Shown here: positions 7,227 through 15,884 of the stretch, one piece after another | How the letters are laid out: each line of letters opens with the position of its first letter | Position numbering within the stretch: position 1 is the stretch's first letter | Assembly (NCBI GenBank): GCA_003327435.1 | Contig: QOQV01000014.1 | Span: 1-63,780, forward strand | DNA: 63,780 nt | Direction of reading: 5' to 3' | From: Ignavibacteriota bacterium | GTDB taxonomy: Bacteria > Bacteroidota > Ignavibacteria > UBA10030 > BY39 | Position numbers and translations under genes: made by a program | The notes under the pieces: model-generated | The model's database searches: none | What the model was told of the DNA's origin: nothing | What the model saw: only the letters and a program-made list of their open reading frames with translations

Positions 7227-9548
7227 GTGCAAAGATTATTAATCATCATAATTCTTACTATCTGTGTTTATAAGGAATTATACAATCAGCAATTCTTCTT
7301 ATTAAGTGGTAATATTCAAGATCAGGAAACAAATCAAGCAATACCTGCTGTTAATATTCGAGTTCAAAATACCACAAGGGGTACAATTACCAATAGTGAA
7401 GGTTTTTATCAGTTATCTTTACCCGAGGGCAGGTATAAAATTATTTATAGCCATGTTGGTTATAAATCTGATTCAATTGAAATAAGTCTAACGAATAATT
7501 TGGTTAAAAACCTGGTATTAAGTCCAGTGCAGATTCAAATGCCAGAAATTTTGGTTTTAGCTGAAGATCCTGCAGTGGAGATTATCAGGAGGGCTATTGC
7601 TAATAAACATTTGTGGATGGAAAAATTAAAAAGTTACAAATTTGAAGCATTTACACGACAGGTTATTTATAGTGATACAACAATTGCGGGCATCTCAGAA
7701 GCTTACACAGATGGATACTGGCGCAGGGGTGATACGCTTAGAGAAGTTGTTAAACAAAAACGCCAGACGCTAAACATACCGGCTGCAGGTAATTTAGCTG
7801 CTGTTCGACAGTTAGCAAATTTCAGTGAAGACATTGTTCGACTTTTTGGATATTCCTTCATCGGTCCTACAGCAAAAAATGCGCTCGATAATTATGATTA
7901 CAAACTTTTGAGAACTTTTACAAGAGAAGGATACGATGTTTATGAAATTTCGATACATCCTAAATTTAAAATCAAACCGCTTTTTTATGGGAAAATCCTA
8001 ATTGCAGATTATTCTTATGCTCTCGTTGGTGTTGATGTTTATCCAAACGAGTCGTTTAATATTCCATTTGTAAGAGATTTAGAGCTTAATTATCGGCAGC
8101 AGTTCTCTTTGTATGATGAAGATTTCTGGTTACCAACGGATATTAGAATTAAAGGTGCATTTAAAATTAATTTTGCTGGAATGTCGTTCCCAAAATTTAC
8201 ATTTGAGCAAACCTCCGTTGTTTATGATTATAAAATTAATGTTGAGCTTCCTGATACTATTTTTCAGAAACCCAGAGTAAGCGTGGATTCCAGCTCAAAT
8301 GTATATGATTCCCTCTACTGGAAACAAAACGAATATTTACCATTAACCTCTACCGAGCAGGCAGCTTATGATTCTCTTGATAGCACAAGAACATTTGGTG
8401 TGCTTTTCCGTCCCGGTGGTGCTACCGTTGTACTTTTTGGAGATACAAGCGGAGTTTTTAAAATTTTGAATTATATAGATTTCCGTTTCAATCGTGTTGA
8501 GGGGTTTTTTCTTGGAGGGAAATATGAAAACGATTCCCTGACTCAAACAATTTCACTCTCAGCAAAACTCGGGTATGGTTTTTCGGATAATTTAGCAAAA
8601 GGTAATGTATCGATAAGAAAATTTTTCTGGAAAAGCAGAAAAGTTGGTGTAGGATTGAATATTTACCGAAAATTTGAAAATGTACCGGATGGCAACTTTT
8701 ATGATCCTTTCACGATATCACTTAGTTCGTTGATCGGTAAGAATGATTATCGTGATTATTTTCTGTCATCTGGGTGGAGTGGTGAAGTATTATTAAATCC
8801 AGTTAAAAAATTAAATGCTACTCTCTTATTTATAAGTGAATGGCATCGCTCTTTGAATGTAAATACAGATTTCTCCTTCGTTTCGTTGGGAAATAAATTT
8901 CGTGATAATCCTGAAATTCAGGATGGTAAATATCGCTCAATTAGTTTTTATCTCAGGTATGGAGACGAACCTATTCCATTTAATCTTATTTCTCAGGATG
9001 AATTTCGATTTAATATAGAACATTCAAATCCTGATCTCCTTAACAGTGATTATAAATTTACAAAGATACATTTTGGACTAATCTATAATTTGAAAACATT
9101 TTTGCTGAATCATCTTTTTCCCCCAACTTTGAAGTTAGGAATTTTTGGTGGTATTTCATCTGGACATTTACCACCACAAAAAAGTTTTACACTTGATTCA
9201 CGACTTAGCAGTTTTGCGCCTTTTGGTGTTTTAAAAACAGCTGGTGTCAAAGAATATGTTGGTGATAAGTTCATTTCTATAAATCTCGAACACAATTTTA
9301 GGAGTATACCTTTTCTTGCATTAGGGATTCCTTTTTTATATAAGCGAAATACAGAACTGATAATCTTTGCCTCCGCTGCAAGGATGTGGGCAACACAAAC
9401 CGATATAACCAATGGCTGGTATTATGAAGCTGGATTGGGAATAGGAAAAATTTTAGATATACTTCGGTTTGATTTTTCTTATAGAATACCAAATAATTCA
9501 AGAAATGGTAAAATATTTTTCACCGTTAGTACGAGTAGCTTATTTTAA
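7227..9548 (+). CDS. DUF5686 outer-membrane protein with carboxypeptidase-like domain
   Basis: Predicted outer-membrane protein of unknown role. It has an N-terminal signal sequence, a CarboxypepD-regulatory-like beta-sandwich at about 25-105 (LSGNIQDQETNQAIPAVNI), then the DUF5686 region, and a C-terminal half rich in alternating aromatic strands that ends in SLF, as beta-barrels often do. The start is GTG, 5 bases after the lptB stop; no ATG is nearby. Being last in the kds-lpt run suggests co-expression with envelope biogenesis, but no function is demonstrated for this family as far as I know. Confidence 0.82.
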   Translation: MQRLLIIIILTICVYKELYNQQFFLLSGNIQDQETNQAIPAVNIRVQNTTRGTITNSEGFYQLSLPEGRYKIIYSHVGYKSDSIEISLTNNLVKNLVLSPVQIQMPEILVLAEDPAVEIIRRAIANKHLWMEKLKSYKFEAFTRQVIYSDTTIAGISEAYTDGYWRRGDTLREVVKQKRQTLNIPAAGNLAAVRQLANFSEDIVRLFGYSFIGPTAKNALDNYDYKLLRTFTREGYDVYEISIHPKFKIKPLFYGKILIADYSYALVGVDVYPNESFNIPFVRDLELNYRQQFSLYDEDFWLPTDIRIKGAFKINFAGMSFPKFTFEQTSVVYDYKINVELPDTIFQKPRVSVDSSSNVYDSLYWKQNEYLPLTSTEQAAYDSLDSTRTFGVLFRPGGATVVLFGDTSGVFKILNYIDFRFNRVEGFFLGGKYENDSLTQTISLSAKLGYGFSDNLAKGNVSIRKFFWKSRKVGVGLNIYRKFENVPDGNFYDPFTISLSSLIGKNDYRDYFLSSGWSGEVLLNPVKKLNATLLFISEWHRSLNVNTDFSFVSLGNKFRDNPEIQDGKYRSISFYLRYGDEPIPFNLISQDEFRFNIEHSNPDLLNSDYKFTKIHFGLIYNLKTFLLNHLFPPTLKLGIFGGISSGHLPPQKSFTLDSRLSSFAPFGVLKTAGVKEYVGDKFISINLEHNFRSIPFLALGIPFLYKRNTELIIFASAARMWATQTDITNGWYYEAGLGIGKILDILRFDFSYRIPNNSRNGKIFFTVSTSSLF

Positions 9549-9792
9549 AATAATCTTATATCTGTAATTGCTTAGGTTAGTTTCTCCCAATAAAGTTAAT
9601 ATATATAAGTGTTAAAAGAAATTTTGCAAATTGGGGAAAAAGTTAATTAGGATTTGTATCAGGTGTTAAGTATTAGTATATCTGATAGAATTGCTCTTAA
9701 TTTCAACAAAATTTTCGTTTTTACCATAAATTGTTATATTTTAGTGTTTTAATAGTTTGATTTCTTATTGAAATTTTAGAAAGGGAAAGAAT

Positions 9793-11157
9793 ATGGAAAT
9801 AGTTCTACTTATAATTATTGCATTGATATTAATTGTAAATCTCGTCATATTATTAAAGATGTACAGGATATTTAACTTAGGTTTTTTCGAAGAGTTGCGG
9901 AGTTCGATAAGTAATTTAAGTAGCGGATTTTCTAATTTTGAAAAAACTATAAAGGACGAATTTCAGAGAAATCGTGAAGAGTTTAACAGAAATTCCAGAG
10001 AATCGCGGGAAGAATTATTGAGTTCCTTTAAACATTTTGGTGATACAGTATCAGGTCGTATGACGGAAATTGCGAATTTGCAGAAAAATCAACTTGATAC
10101 ATTTTCAAATCAGTTAACCACACTAACACGCACGAATGAGGATAAAATTGAGCGGATGACGCAGAGTAATGAACAAAAAATGGAAAAAATGCGTGAAACT
10201 CTCGAAGCAAAACTTAAAGCAATTCAGGAAGATAATTCACAACAGTTAGAGAAAATGCGCCAAACCGTGGATGAAAAACTTCACAAAACACTCGAGCAGA
10301 GATTGGGTGAATCGTTTAAATTGGTTAGTGAGAGATTGGAACTTGTTCATAAGGGATTGGGCGAAATGCAAACACTTGCAACGGGTGTTGGTGACTTGAA
10401 AAAAGTATTGGCAAATGTAAAAACTCGCGGTATACTTGGAGAAATTCAACTCGGAAACATACTTGAACAAATTCTTTCACCAGAACAGTATGCCCGTGAT
10501 GTTGTTACTAAACAGGGCAGTCGCGAGAGAGTTGAATACGCAATCAAACTTCCAGGCAGGGATGATACCGGTCAGATAGTTTACCTGCCAATAGATTCAA
10601 AATTTCCTATGGAGAATTATGAAAATCTTTTAAACGCGTATGAGACTGCTAACCCGACATTAATTGAAGAAGCTGCAAAGTTACTCGAAGCGAATATAAA
10701 AAAATCTGCAAAAGATATTAAAGAGAAATATATTGATCCTCCAAATACAACAGATTTCGGAATACTGTTTCTCCCAATTGAAGGTTTATATGCTGAAGTT
10801 GTGAAAAGAACAAGCTTACTGGAAATTTTGCACAGGGAATTTAAAATTGTAATAACAGGACCTACTACCCTTGCAGCAATACTAAATAGTTTACAGATGG
10901 GATTCAAAACTCTTGCAATCGAAAAACGTTCAAGTGAGGTCTGGAAAATTTTAGGTGCAGTAAAAACAGAATTTGAAAAATTTGGTGATGTTCTAAAAAA
11001 AGCTCAGGAAAAAATAAATCAGGCAAGTCAGGATATTGATACGCTGGTTGGTGTTCGAACACGACAGATACAGAAGAAGTTAAAAGATATCCAGGAACTC
11101 CCTGCTCAGGAAATTATTGAGTTACCAGATACAACATCAGAAGCTGAAGATGAATAA
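9793..11157 (+). CDS. rmuC: RmuC family DNA recombination protein
   Basis: RmuC proteins limit inversions at short inverted repeats and have a nuclease-like fold. An N-terminal membrane anchor (about 3-22) is followed by a long coiled coil (about 30-190) and then the RmuC core (about 200-400) with LANVKTRGILGEIQLGNILEQIL, YLPIDSKFPMENYE and FLPIEGLYAEV. Its 454 residues are typical. It is monocistronic: 244 bases of AT-rich leader precede it with AAAGGGAAAGA at the ribosome site, and it meets terC tail to tail with a 1-base gap and no visible terminator. A protein restraining inverted-repeat recombination is noteworthy in a hairpin-rich genome. Confidence 0.93.
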   Translation: MEIVLLIIIALILIVNLVILLKMYRIFNLGFFEELRSSISNLSSGFSNFEKTIKDEFQRNREEFNRNSRESREELLSSFKHFGDTVSGRMTEIANLQKNQLDTFSNQLTTLTRTNEDKIERMTQSNEQKMEKMRETLEAKLKAIQEDNSQQLEKMRQTVDEKLHKTLEQRLGESFKLVSERLELVHKGLGEMQTLATGVGDLKKVLANVKTRGILGEIQLGNILEQILSPEQYARDVVTKQGSRERVEYAIKLPGRDDTGQIVYLPIDSKFPMENYENLLNAYETANPTLIEEAAKLLEANIKKSAKDIKEKYIDPPNTTDFGILFLPIEGLYAEVVKRTSLLEILHREFKIVITGPTTLAAILNSLQMGFKTLAIEKRSSEVWKILGAVKTEFEKFGDVLKKAQEKINQASQDIDTLVGVRTRQIQKKLKDIQELPAQEIIELPDTTSEAEDE

Positions 11158-11158
11158 T

Positions 11159-12079
11159 TTATTTTTTCTCAAGTGGTAAAGATGCTATAAGCGCAGTAAG
11201 CAATATTAAAAAAATAACAAGCAAAGAATATTGTGTTGGTATTTTATAAAAATCTGCAATGAGCATCTTGATTCCTATAAATCCTAAAACAAAAGCTAAT
11301 CCGGTTTGTAGATATTTTAGTCTTATCATTAAACCTGCAATTAGAAAATAGAGTGCTCTAAGTCCAAGAATCGCAAAAATATTGGAAGTGTAAATAATAA
11401 AAACATCGTGTGTAATACCGAATATTGCTGGGATTGAATCAATTGCAAATACGATATCGGTGCTTTCTATTACAAGCAAGACAAGAAACAAAGGTGTGGC
11501 AAATAATTTACCATTTATACGAACAAAAAACCTTTCGCCTTCAACATTTTGAGTAATAGGGAATATTTTTTTTGCAATTTTGAGTATAATATTTTTTTCT
11601 GGGTGAACCTGTTCGTCCTGTTTTATTGCTAATTTTATAGCTGTAAGAACCAGGAAAGCCCCAAATACATACATAATCCAGTGAAAGGTTGCGATTAACG
11701 CAGCACCAGCTGCGATGAATAACAATCGAAAGATAATTGCTCCAAGAATTCCCCAGAAAAGAATTTTATGTTGATATTCTTTTTTAACTCCGAAGTATGA
11801 AAAGATTACAATGAAAACAAATATATTATCTACAGATAAAGATTTTTCTACAATGTAACCTGTTAAAAATTCAAGTGCTTTTTGGTGTGATTGGAAAACC
11901 CATATACCAGCATTAAATATAAGTGCAAGTACTATCCAGAAAATACTCCAGAGTAGAGCTTCTTTGAATGATGGGAAATGTGCAGTACGCTGAAATATCC
12001 TCATATCAAGAATGAGCATTCCAATTACGAAGATGGTAAAAATAATTCCAGCTATTAGTTCTGTAAATGTAAGTTCCAT
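11159..12079 (-). CDS. TerC family integral membrane protein
   Basis: TerC/Alx-type protein with about nine membrane segments, a family linked to metal ion (Mn2+) export and tellurite resistance. Conserved acidic motifs in the membrane are visible: EKSLSVDNIFVF near residue 85 and LVVIESTDIVFAIDSIPAIF near residue 205. The 306-residue length is normal. It is the last gene of the larB-cbs-terC minus-strand run, 1 base after the CBS stop. The substrate cannot be read from sequence. Confidence 0.88.
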   Translation of the reverse strand: MELTFTELIAGIIFTIFVIGMLILDMRIFQRTAHFPSFKEALLWSIFWIVLALIFNAGIWVFQSHQKALEFLTGYIVEKSLSVDNIFVFIVIFSYFGVKKEYQHKILFWGILGAIIFRLLFIAAGAALIATFHWIMYVFGAFLVLTAIKLAIKQDEQVHPEKNIILKIAKKIFPITQNVEGERFFVRINGKLFATPLFLVLLVIESTDIVFAIDSIPAIFGITHDVFIIYTSNIFAILGLRALYFLIAGLMIRLKYLQTGLAFVLGFIGIKMLIADFYKIPTQYSLLVIFLILLTALIASLPLEKK

Positions 12080-12080
12080 T

Positions 12081-13448
12081 TTATTTTGTTATGAATTCTA
12101 TTATATCGTATCTTGTTATAATTCCAATAATTTTTTTCTTTTCTTCTACAAGTATGGCAGAAGTTTTTTTAGTTAATAACTCAATGGCACGCTCAATTGG
12201 TGAGTCGATTCCAATTATTGGAAATGTAGGCTTCATTACACTCGAAACATTTTTTGCAATAAGAGTTGAATTTTCTAACACTGCAGCCATTAGTTCGCTA
12301 TCTTCTATACTACCAACGGGTTTATTCTGTTCAAATACCGGTATCTGGGAAATGTCGTGTGCTTTAAACAAATCCAATGCATGTTGTACAGTATCGTTAA
12401 TATCAATGCTAATCAATTCCGGCAGTTTTTTGGATTTAGATTGAAGTACATAACGGATTGTTACCTTTTCTGGTATGAAGAATCCATTTTCCCTCATCCA
12501 GTTTTCGTTATAAATTTTACTTAAATATCTTTCACCCGAATCAGGTAGGAGGGCTACTATTAAGTTTTCTACCGAAAGATTTTGTGCTAATTTTAAGGCG
12601 GCAGATACAACTGCACCGGATGAACCGCCAGCAAATATTCCTTCTTCTGTTGTCAATTTTCTTGCAGTCAGAAATGCATCTTTATCGGTTACCTCCATTA
12701 TTTCATCAATGTATTCAATGTGTAATGTTCCCGGTATCCAATCAGCACCTATGCTTTCCAGTTTGTAAGGGAAAAAATTTTGTGTAACCTTTTTGGTTAT
12801 GAAAAATTCTCTCAGTATAGAACCTTTTGGATCTACACCAATTATTTTTATTTCTGGGTTTTGTTCTTTTAGGAATTTCCCAATGCCACTAATAGTTCCA
12901 CCTGTTCCTATTCCAGCAATAAAGTGAGTTATTTTTCCTTGAGTTTGTTCCCAGATTTCAGGACCGGTTGTTTTATAATGAGTTTCAAAATTTTTGGGAT
13001 TAAAGAATTGGTTAGCCAGTATAGAATTAGGTGTTTCGCGTACAATTCTTTTTGCAACTTCTGTATAACTTTCTGGAGAATCGTGAGGAACAGCATCTGG
13101 GGTAATTATGACATCGGCTCCATAAGCTCTTAGTAATTGAACTTTCTCAATACTAATTTTATCAGGAACTACAAATATACATTTATAACCTTTCACTGCA
13201 GCTACAAGAGCAATGGAAATTCCAGTATTACCAGTTGTCGCTTCGATGATTGTGCCTCCAGGTCTCAATCTTCCGTCTCGTTCAGCATCTTCAATTATCT
13301 CAAGTGCAATTCTATCTTTTACAGAGCCCGATGGATTGAAATATTCAAGTTTTGCGAAAATTTCTGGCGCTAAATTTTTCGTAAGTTTAAGTAGTTTAAC
13401 GAGTGGTGTGTTTCCGATTGCTTGTAATATATTTTCTTTTTGCTGCAT
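12081..13448 (-). CDS. Cystathionine beta-synthase
   Basis: PLP enzyme of the cysteine synthase/CBS family, acting in transsulfuration (serine plus homocysteine to cystathionine) or a related reaction. IGNTPLVKL is at residues 11-19, the PLP Lys is K44 in SGSVKDR, the substrate loop is EATTGNTGIS and the phosphate loop GIGTGGTISG. Two C-terminal CBS domains (about 325-455) favour cystathionine beta-synthase over cysteine synthase. No N-terminal haem domain is present. It lies 6 bases after larB and 1 base before terC. Confidence 0.88.
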   Translation of the reverse strand: MQQKENILQAIGNTPLVKLLKLTKNLAPEIFAKLEYFNPSGSVKDRIALEIIEDAERDGRLRPGGTIIEATTGNTGISIALVAAVKGYKCIFVVPDKISIEKVQLLRAYGADVIITPDAVPHDSPESYTEVAKRIVRETPNSILANQFFNPKNFETHYKTTGPEIWEQTQGKITHFIAGIGTGGTISGIGKFLKEQNPEIKIIGVDPKGSILREFFITKKVTQNFFPYKLESIGADWIPGTLHIEYIDEIMEVTDKDAFLTARKLTTEEGIFAGGSSGAVVSAALKLAQNLSVENLIVALLPDSGERYLSKIYNENWMRENGFFIPEKVTIRYVLQSKSKKLPELISIDINDTVQHALDLFKAHDISQIPVFEQNKPVGSIEDSELMAAVLENSTLIAKNVSSVMKPTFPIIGIDSPIERAIELLTKKTSAILVEEKKKIIGIITRYDIIEFITK

Positions 13449-13454
13449 AGATTG

Positions 13455-14201
13455 TTACCTATTCATCAAGCTTGCTGCAAATCCAGCACCGAAGCCATTA
13501 TCAATGTTTACTACTGTTACACCAGATGCACAGGTATTTAACATTCCAAGCAAAGCTGCAACACCACCAAAGCTTGCACCATAACCACCTGAAGTTGGTA
13601 CTGCAATTACAGGTACATCAACCAATCCCCCAACAACACTTGGCAGTGCTCCTTCCATTCCTGCAACGACTATTATTACATTTGCTTTCAATATTTTTTC
13701 AAAATTGAAAAATAATCTATGTATACCTGCCACACCTACATCATATAATTTATCTACAGGATTCCTAAGCATTTCAGCAGTAATTGCTGCTTCTTCTGCA
13801 ACTGGAATATCTATTGTTCCAGCTGTAATAACAAGAATTGGTTTTTTCCCCGCTTTTGGTTTTTCTGGTTTATTGGCGTAAATAACTCTTGCGGTTTTGT
13901 GGTAATAAACATTTCTAAATTTTTTCTTTAAAGCTTTAAAATGTACTTCATCAGCTCTTGTTGCAAGCAGTGGTTCATTTCGTTCTAAGATTTTTTTGGC
14001 AATGTCCCTAACTTGAATAGGTGTTTTCCCTTGGCAGAAAATTACTTCTGGAAATCCCTTCCTGAGTTTTCTATGGTGGTCAACTACGGTAAATTCAAGA
14101 TTTTCCGGTTGCAGGAGTAGGAGTTTTTCAAATAATTTCTTTTCTGAAATTTTACCAGCTTTAAATTGGTTTAATAATTTTTTAAGTTCTTCTTTAAACA
14201 T
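13455..14201 (-). CDS. larB: Nickel pincer cofactor biosynthesis protein LarB
   Basis: Carboxylase/hydrolase that makes pyridinium-3,5-biscarboxylic acid mononucleotide from nicotinic acid adenine dinucleotide for the nickel-pincer cofactor of lactate racemase and relatives. The C-terminal half (about 115-248) is PurE-like, with VAGMEGALPSVVGGLVDVPVIAVPTS and the glycine-rich GYGASFGG. Its 248 residues are the usual size. larC, larE and a larA-type enzyme are absent from the window, so it is separated from its pathway partners and sits with a sulfur-amino-acid gene. Confidence 0.92.
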   Translation of the reverse strand: MFKEELKKLLNQFKAGKISEKKLFEKLLLLQPENLEFTVVDHHRKLRKGFPEVIFCQGKTPIQVRDIAKKILERNEPLLATRADEVHFKALKKKFRNVYYHKTARVIYANKPEKPKAGKKPILVITAGTIDIPVAEEAAITAEMLRNPVDKLYDVGVAGIHRLFFNFEKILKANVIIVVAGMEGALPSVVGGLVDVPVIAVPTSGGYGASFGGVAALLGMLNTCASGVTVVNIDNGFGAGFAASLMNR

Positions 14202-14339
14202 TCTGGTGTTAATATAGTTTAAATAAATATTTTTTACAAAATGTACAGTTAGATATAAAACAGAATACTTAAATAATTGAATATTTGATTATCATAAAAA
14301 TTCTTATTATTTTGAATATGTTTTAATTTAAAAATTTAG
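14202..14339. promoter_or_regulatory. Divergent intergenic region larB/lysS
   Basis: 138 bases of about 80% AT separate two divergently transcribed genes, so promoters in both directions are expected here. I could not pick a pair of hexamers with good spacing on either strand. There is no strong Shine-Dalgarno before the lysS TTG start. Confidence 0.4.
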
Positions 14340-15878
14340 TTGAAGTTGAATCAAGAACAAAAAGAAAATCAAGAAAAAGAATTATATCAGCAAGAATTAA
14401 ACGATTTGATGCTGCGGCGTAGAGAAGAGCTACGCGAACTTATCGAACGCGGTATAAATCCTTATCCTTATGAGTTTGAGCGGAACGATTATTCAAAAGA
14501 TATAATTGAAAATTTTAAAGAAGATGCTCCTCGGTGGAATGTTTCGGTTGCGGGTAGAATTATGTCAATCCGCCGCATGGGCAAAGCATCTTTCTGTCAT
14601 ATCCAGGATGCAAAGGGCAAAATCCAGATATACCTTAAGAAAGATGATTTAGGGGAAATTTACGACTCTTTTAAATTGATGGATATCGGTGATATAATTG
14701 GTGTAAAGGGATATGTTTTTAAAACCAAAACAGGTGAAGTTTCTGTACACGCTGAAAAGCTTGTACTTTTATCAAAATCCCTCAGACCGTTACCGATTGT
14801 AAAAGAAAAAGTTGATGAACAGGGGAACAAAATTGTTTATGATCCATTCTCCGATAAGGAATTACGATATCGTCAACGGTATGTTGATTTAATTGTAAAT
14901 CCTTCGGTAAGAGAAGTTTTTATAAAGAGAACTAAAATAATAAATGCAATAAGAGAATATTTTAACGAGCGTGGTTATCTTGAAGTTGAAACACCGATAC
15001 TTCAACCAATTTATGGTGGGGCTTTCGCTCGACCTTTCATCACGCATCATAACGCTCTCGATATAGATTTATATTTGAGAATTGCTAACGAACTTTACCT
15101 GAAACGTTTGATAGTTGGTGGCTTTGATGGTGTTTATGAGTTTTCAAAAGATTTCCGCAATGAAGGTATGGATAAAACCCACAATCCAGAATTTACAATG
15201 CTCGAACTTTATGTTGCATATAAGGATTATATCTGGATGATGGAATTGGTTGAGCAAATGATAAGTTATGTGGCTCTAAAAGTAAATGGTTCAACAAAGA
15301 TTCAGGTTGGCGCAAACGAAATTGAGCTTGCCCCACCCTGGAAAAGAATTTCAATGTACGACGCAATAAAGGAATACACTGGTTATGATATATCGAACTA
15401 TCAAGAGAAGGAATTACAGGAACTTGTAAAGAAATTGCATCTTGAAGTAAGTCCAAATCTTGGAAAAGGCAAGTTGATTGATGAAATATTTAGTGAAATT
15501 GTCGAACCAAATCTAATTCAACCTACATTTATAATGGATTATCCGATTGAGATGTCACCCCTTGCAAAAAAACATAGAAGTAAACCAGGACTTGTTGAAC
15601 GGTTTGAAGTAATTGTGAATGGTAGTGAGCTATGTAACGCATTTTCGGAGTTAAACGATCCGCTTGATCAGCGAGCAAGGTTCGAAGAACAGGCAAAATT
15701 GAGAGCACAGGGGGATGAAGAAGCAAATGTGCTCGATGAAGATTTTTTGCGTGCACTTGAGTATGGTATGCCACCCACGGCTGGTTTGGGTATTGGAATT
15801 GATCGGTTAACTATGCTTTTAACCAATCAAGATTCAATCAGAGATGTTATATTTTTCCCTCAAATGAAACCGGAGTAA
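14340..15878 (+). CDS. lysS: Lysine--tRNA ligase (class II)
   Basis: Charges tRNA-Lys. An N-terminal OB-fold anticodon-binding domain (about 65-175) is followed by the class II catalytic core: motif 1 near [22 protein letters not shown], motif 2 [19 protein letters not shown] and motif 3 [12 protein letters not shown] near the end. The usual length is about 500; this is 512. The first codon is TTG; an internal ATG 24 codons in (LMLRRREEL) is an alternative, but the residues before it fit the charged N-terminal helix of the family. Confidence 0.96.
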   Translation: MKLNQEQKENQEKELYQQELNDLMLRRREELRELIERGINPYPYEFERNDYSKDIIENFKEDAPRWNVSVAGRIMSIRRMGKASFCHIQDAKGKIQIYLKKDDLGEIYDSFKLMDIGDIIGVKGYVFKTKTGEVSVHAEKLVLLSKSLRPLPIVKEKVDEQGNKIVYDPFSDKELRYRQRYVDLIVNPSVREVFIKRTKIINAIREYFNERGYLEVETPILQPIYGGAFARPFITHHNALDIDLYLRIANELYLKRLIVGGFDGVYEFSKDFRNEGMDKTHNPEFTMLELYVAYKDYIWMMELVEQMISYVALKVNGSTKIQVGANEIELAPPWKRISMYDAIKEYTGYDISNYQEKELQELVKKLHLEVSPNLGKGKLIDEIFSEIVEPNLIQPTFIMDYPIEMSPLAKKHRSKPGLVERFEVIVNGSELCNAFSELNDPLDQRARFEEQAKLRAQGDEEANVLDEDFLRALEYGMPPTAGLGIGIDRLTMLLTNQDSIRDVIFFPQMKPE

Positions 15879-15884
15879 AGAAGT

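Noticed and set aside
13213-13584. Plus-strand ORFs overlapping cystathionine beta-synthase and larB
   Set aside because: They are shadows of well-supported minus-strand genes, with no ribosome site and no recognisable domain.
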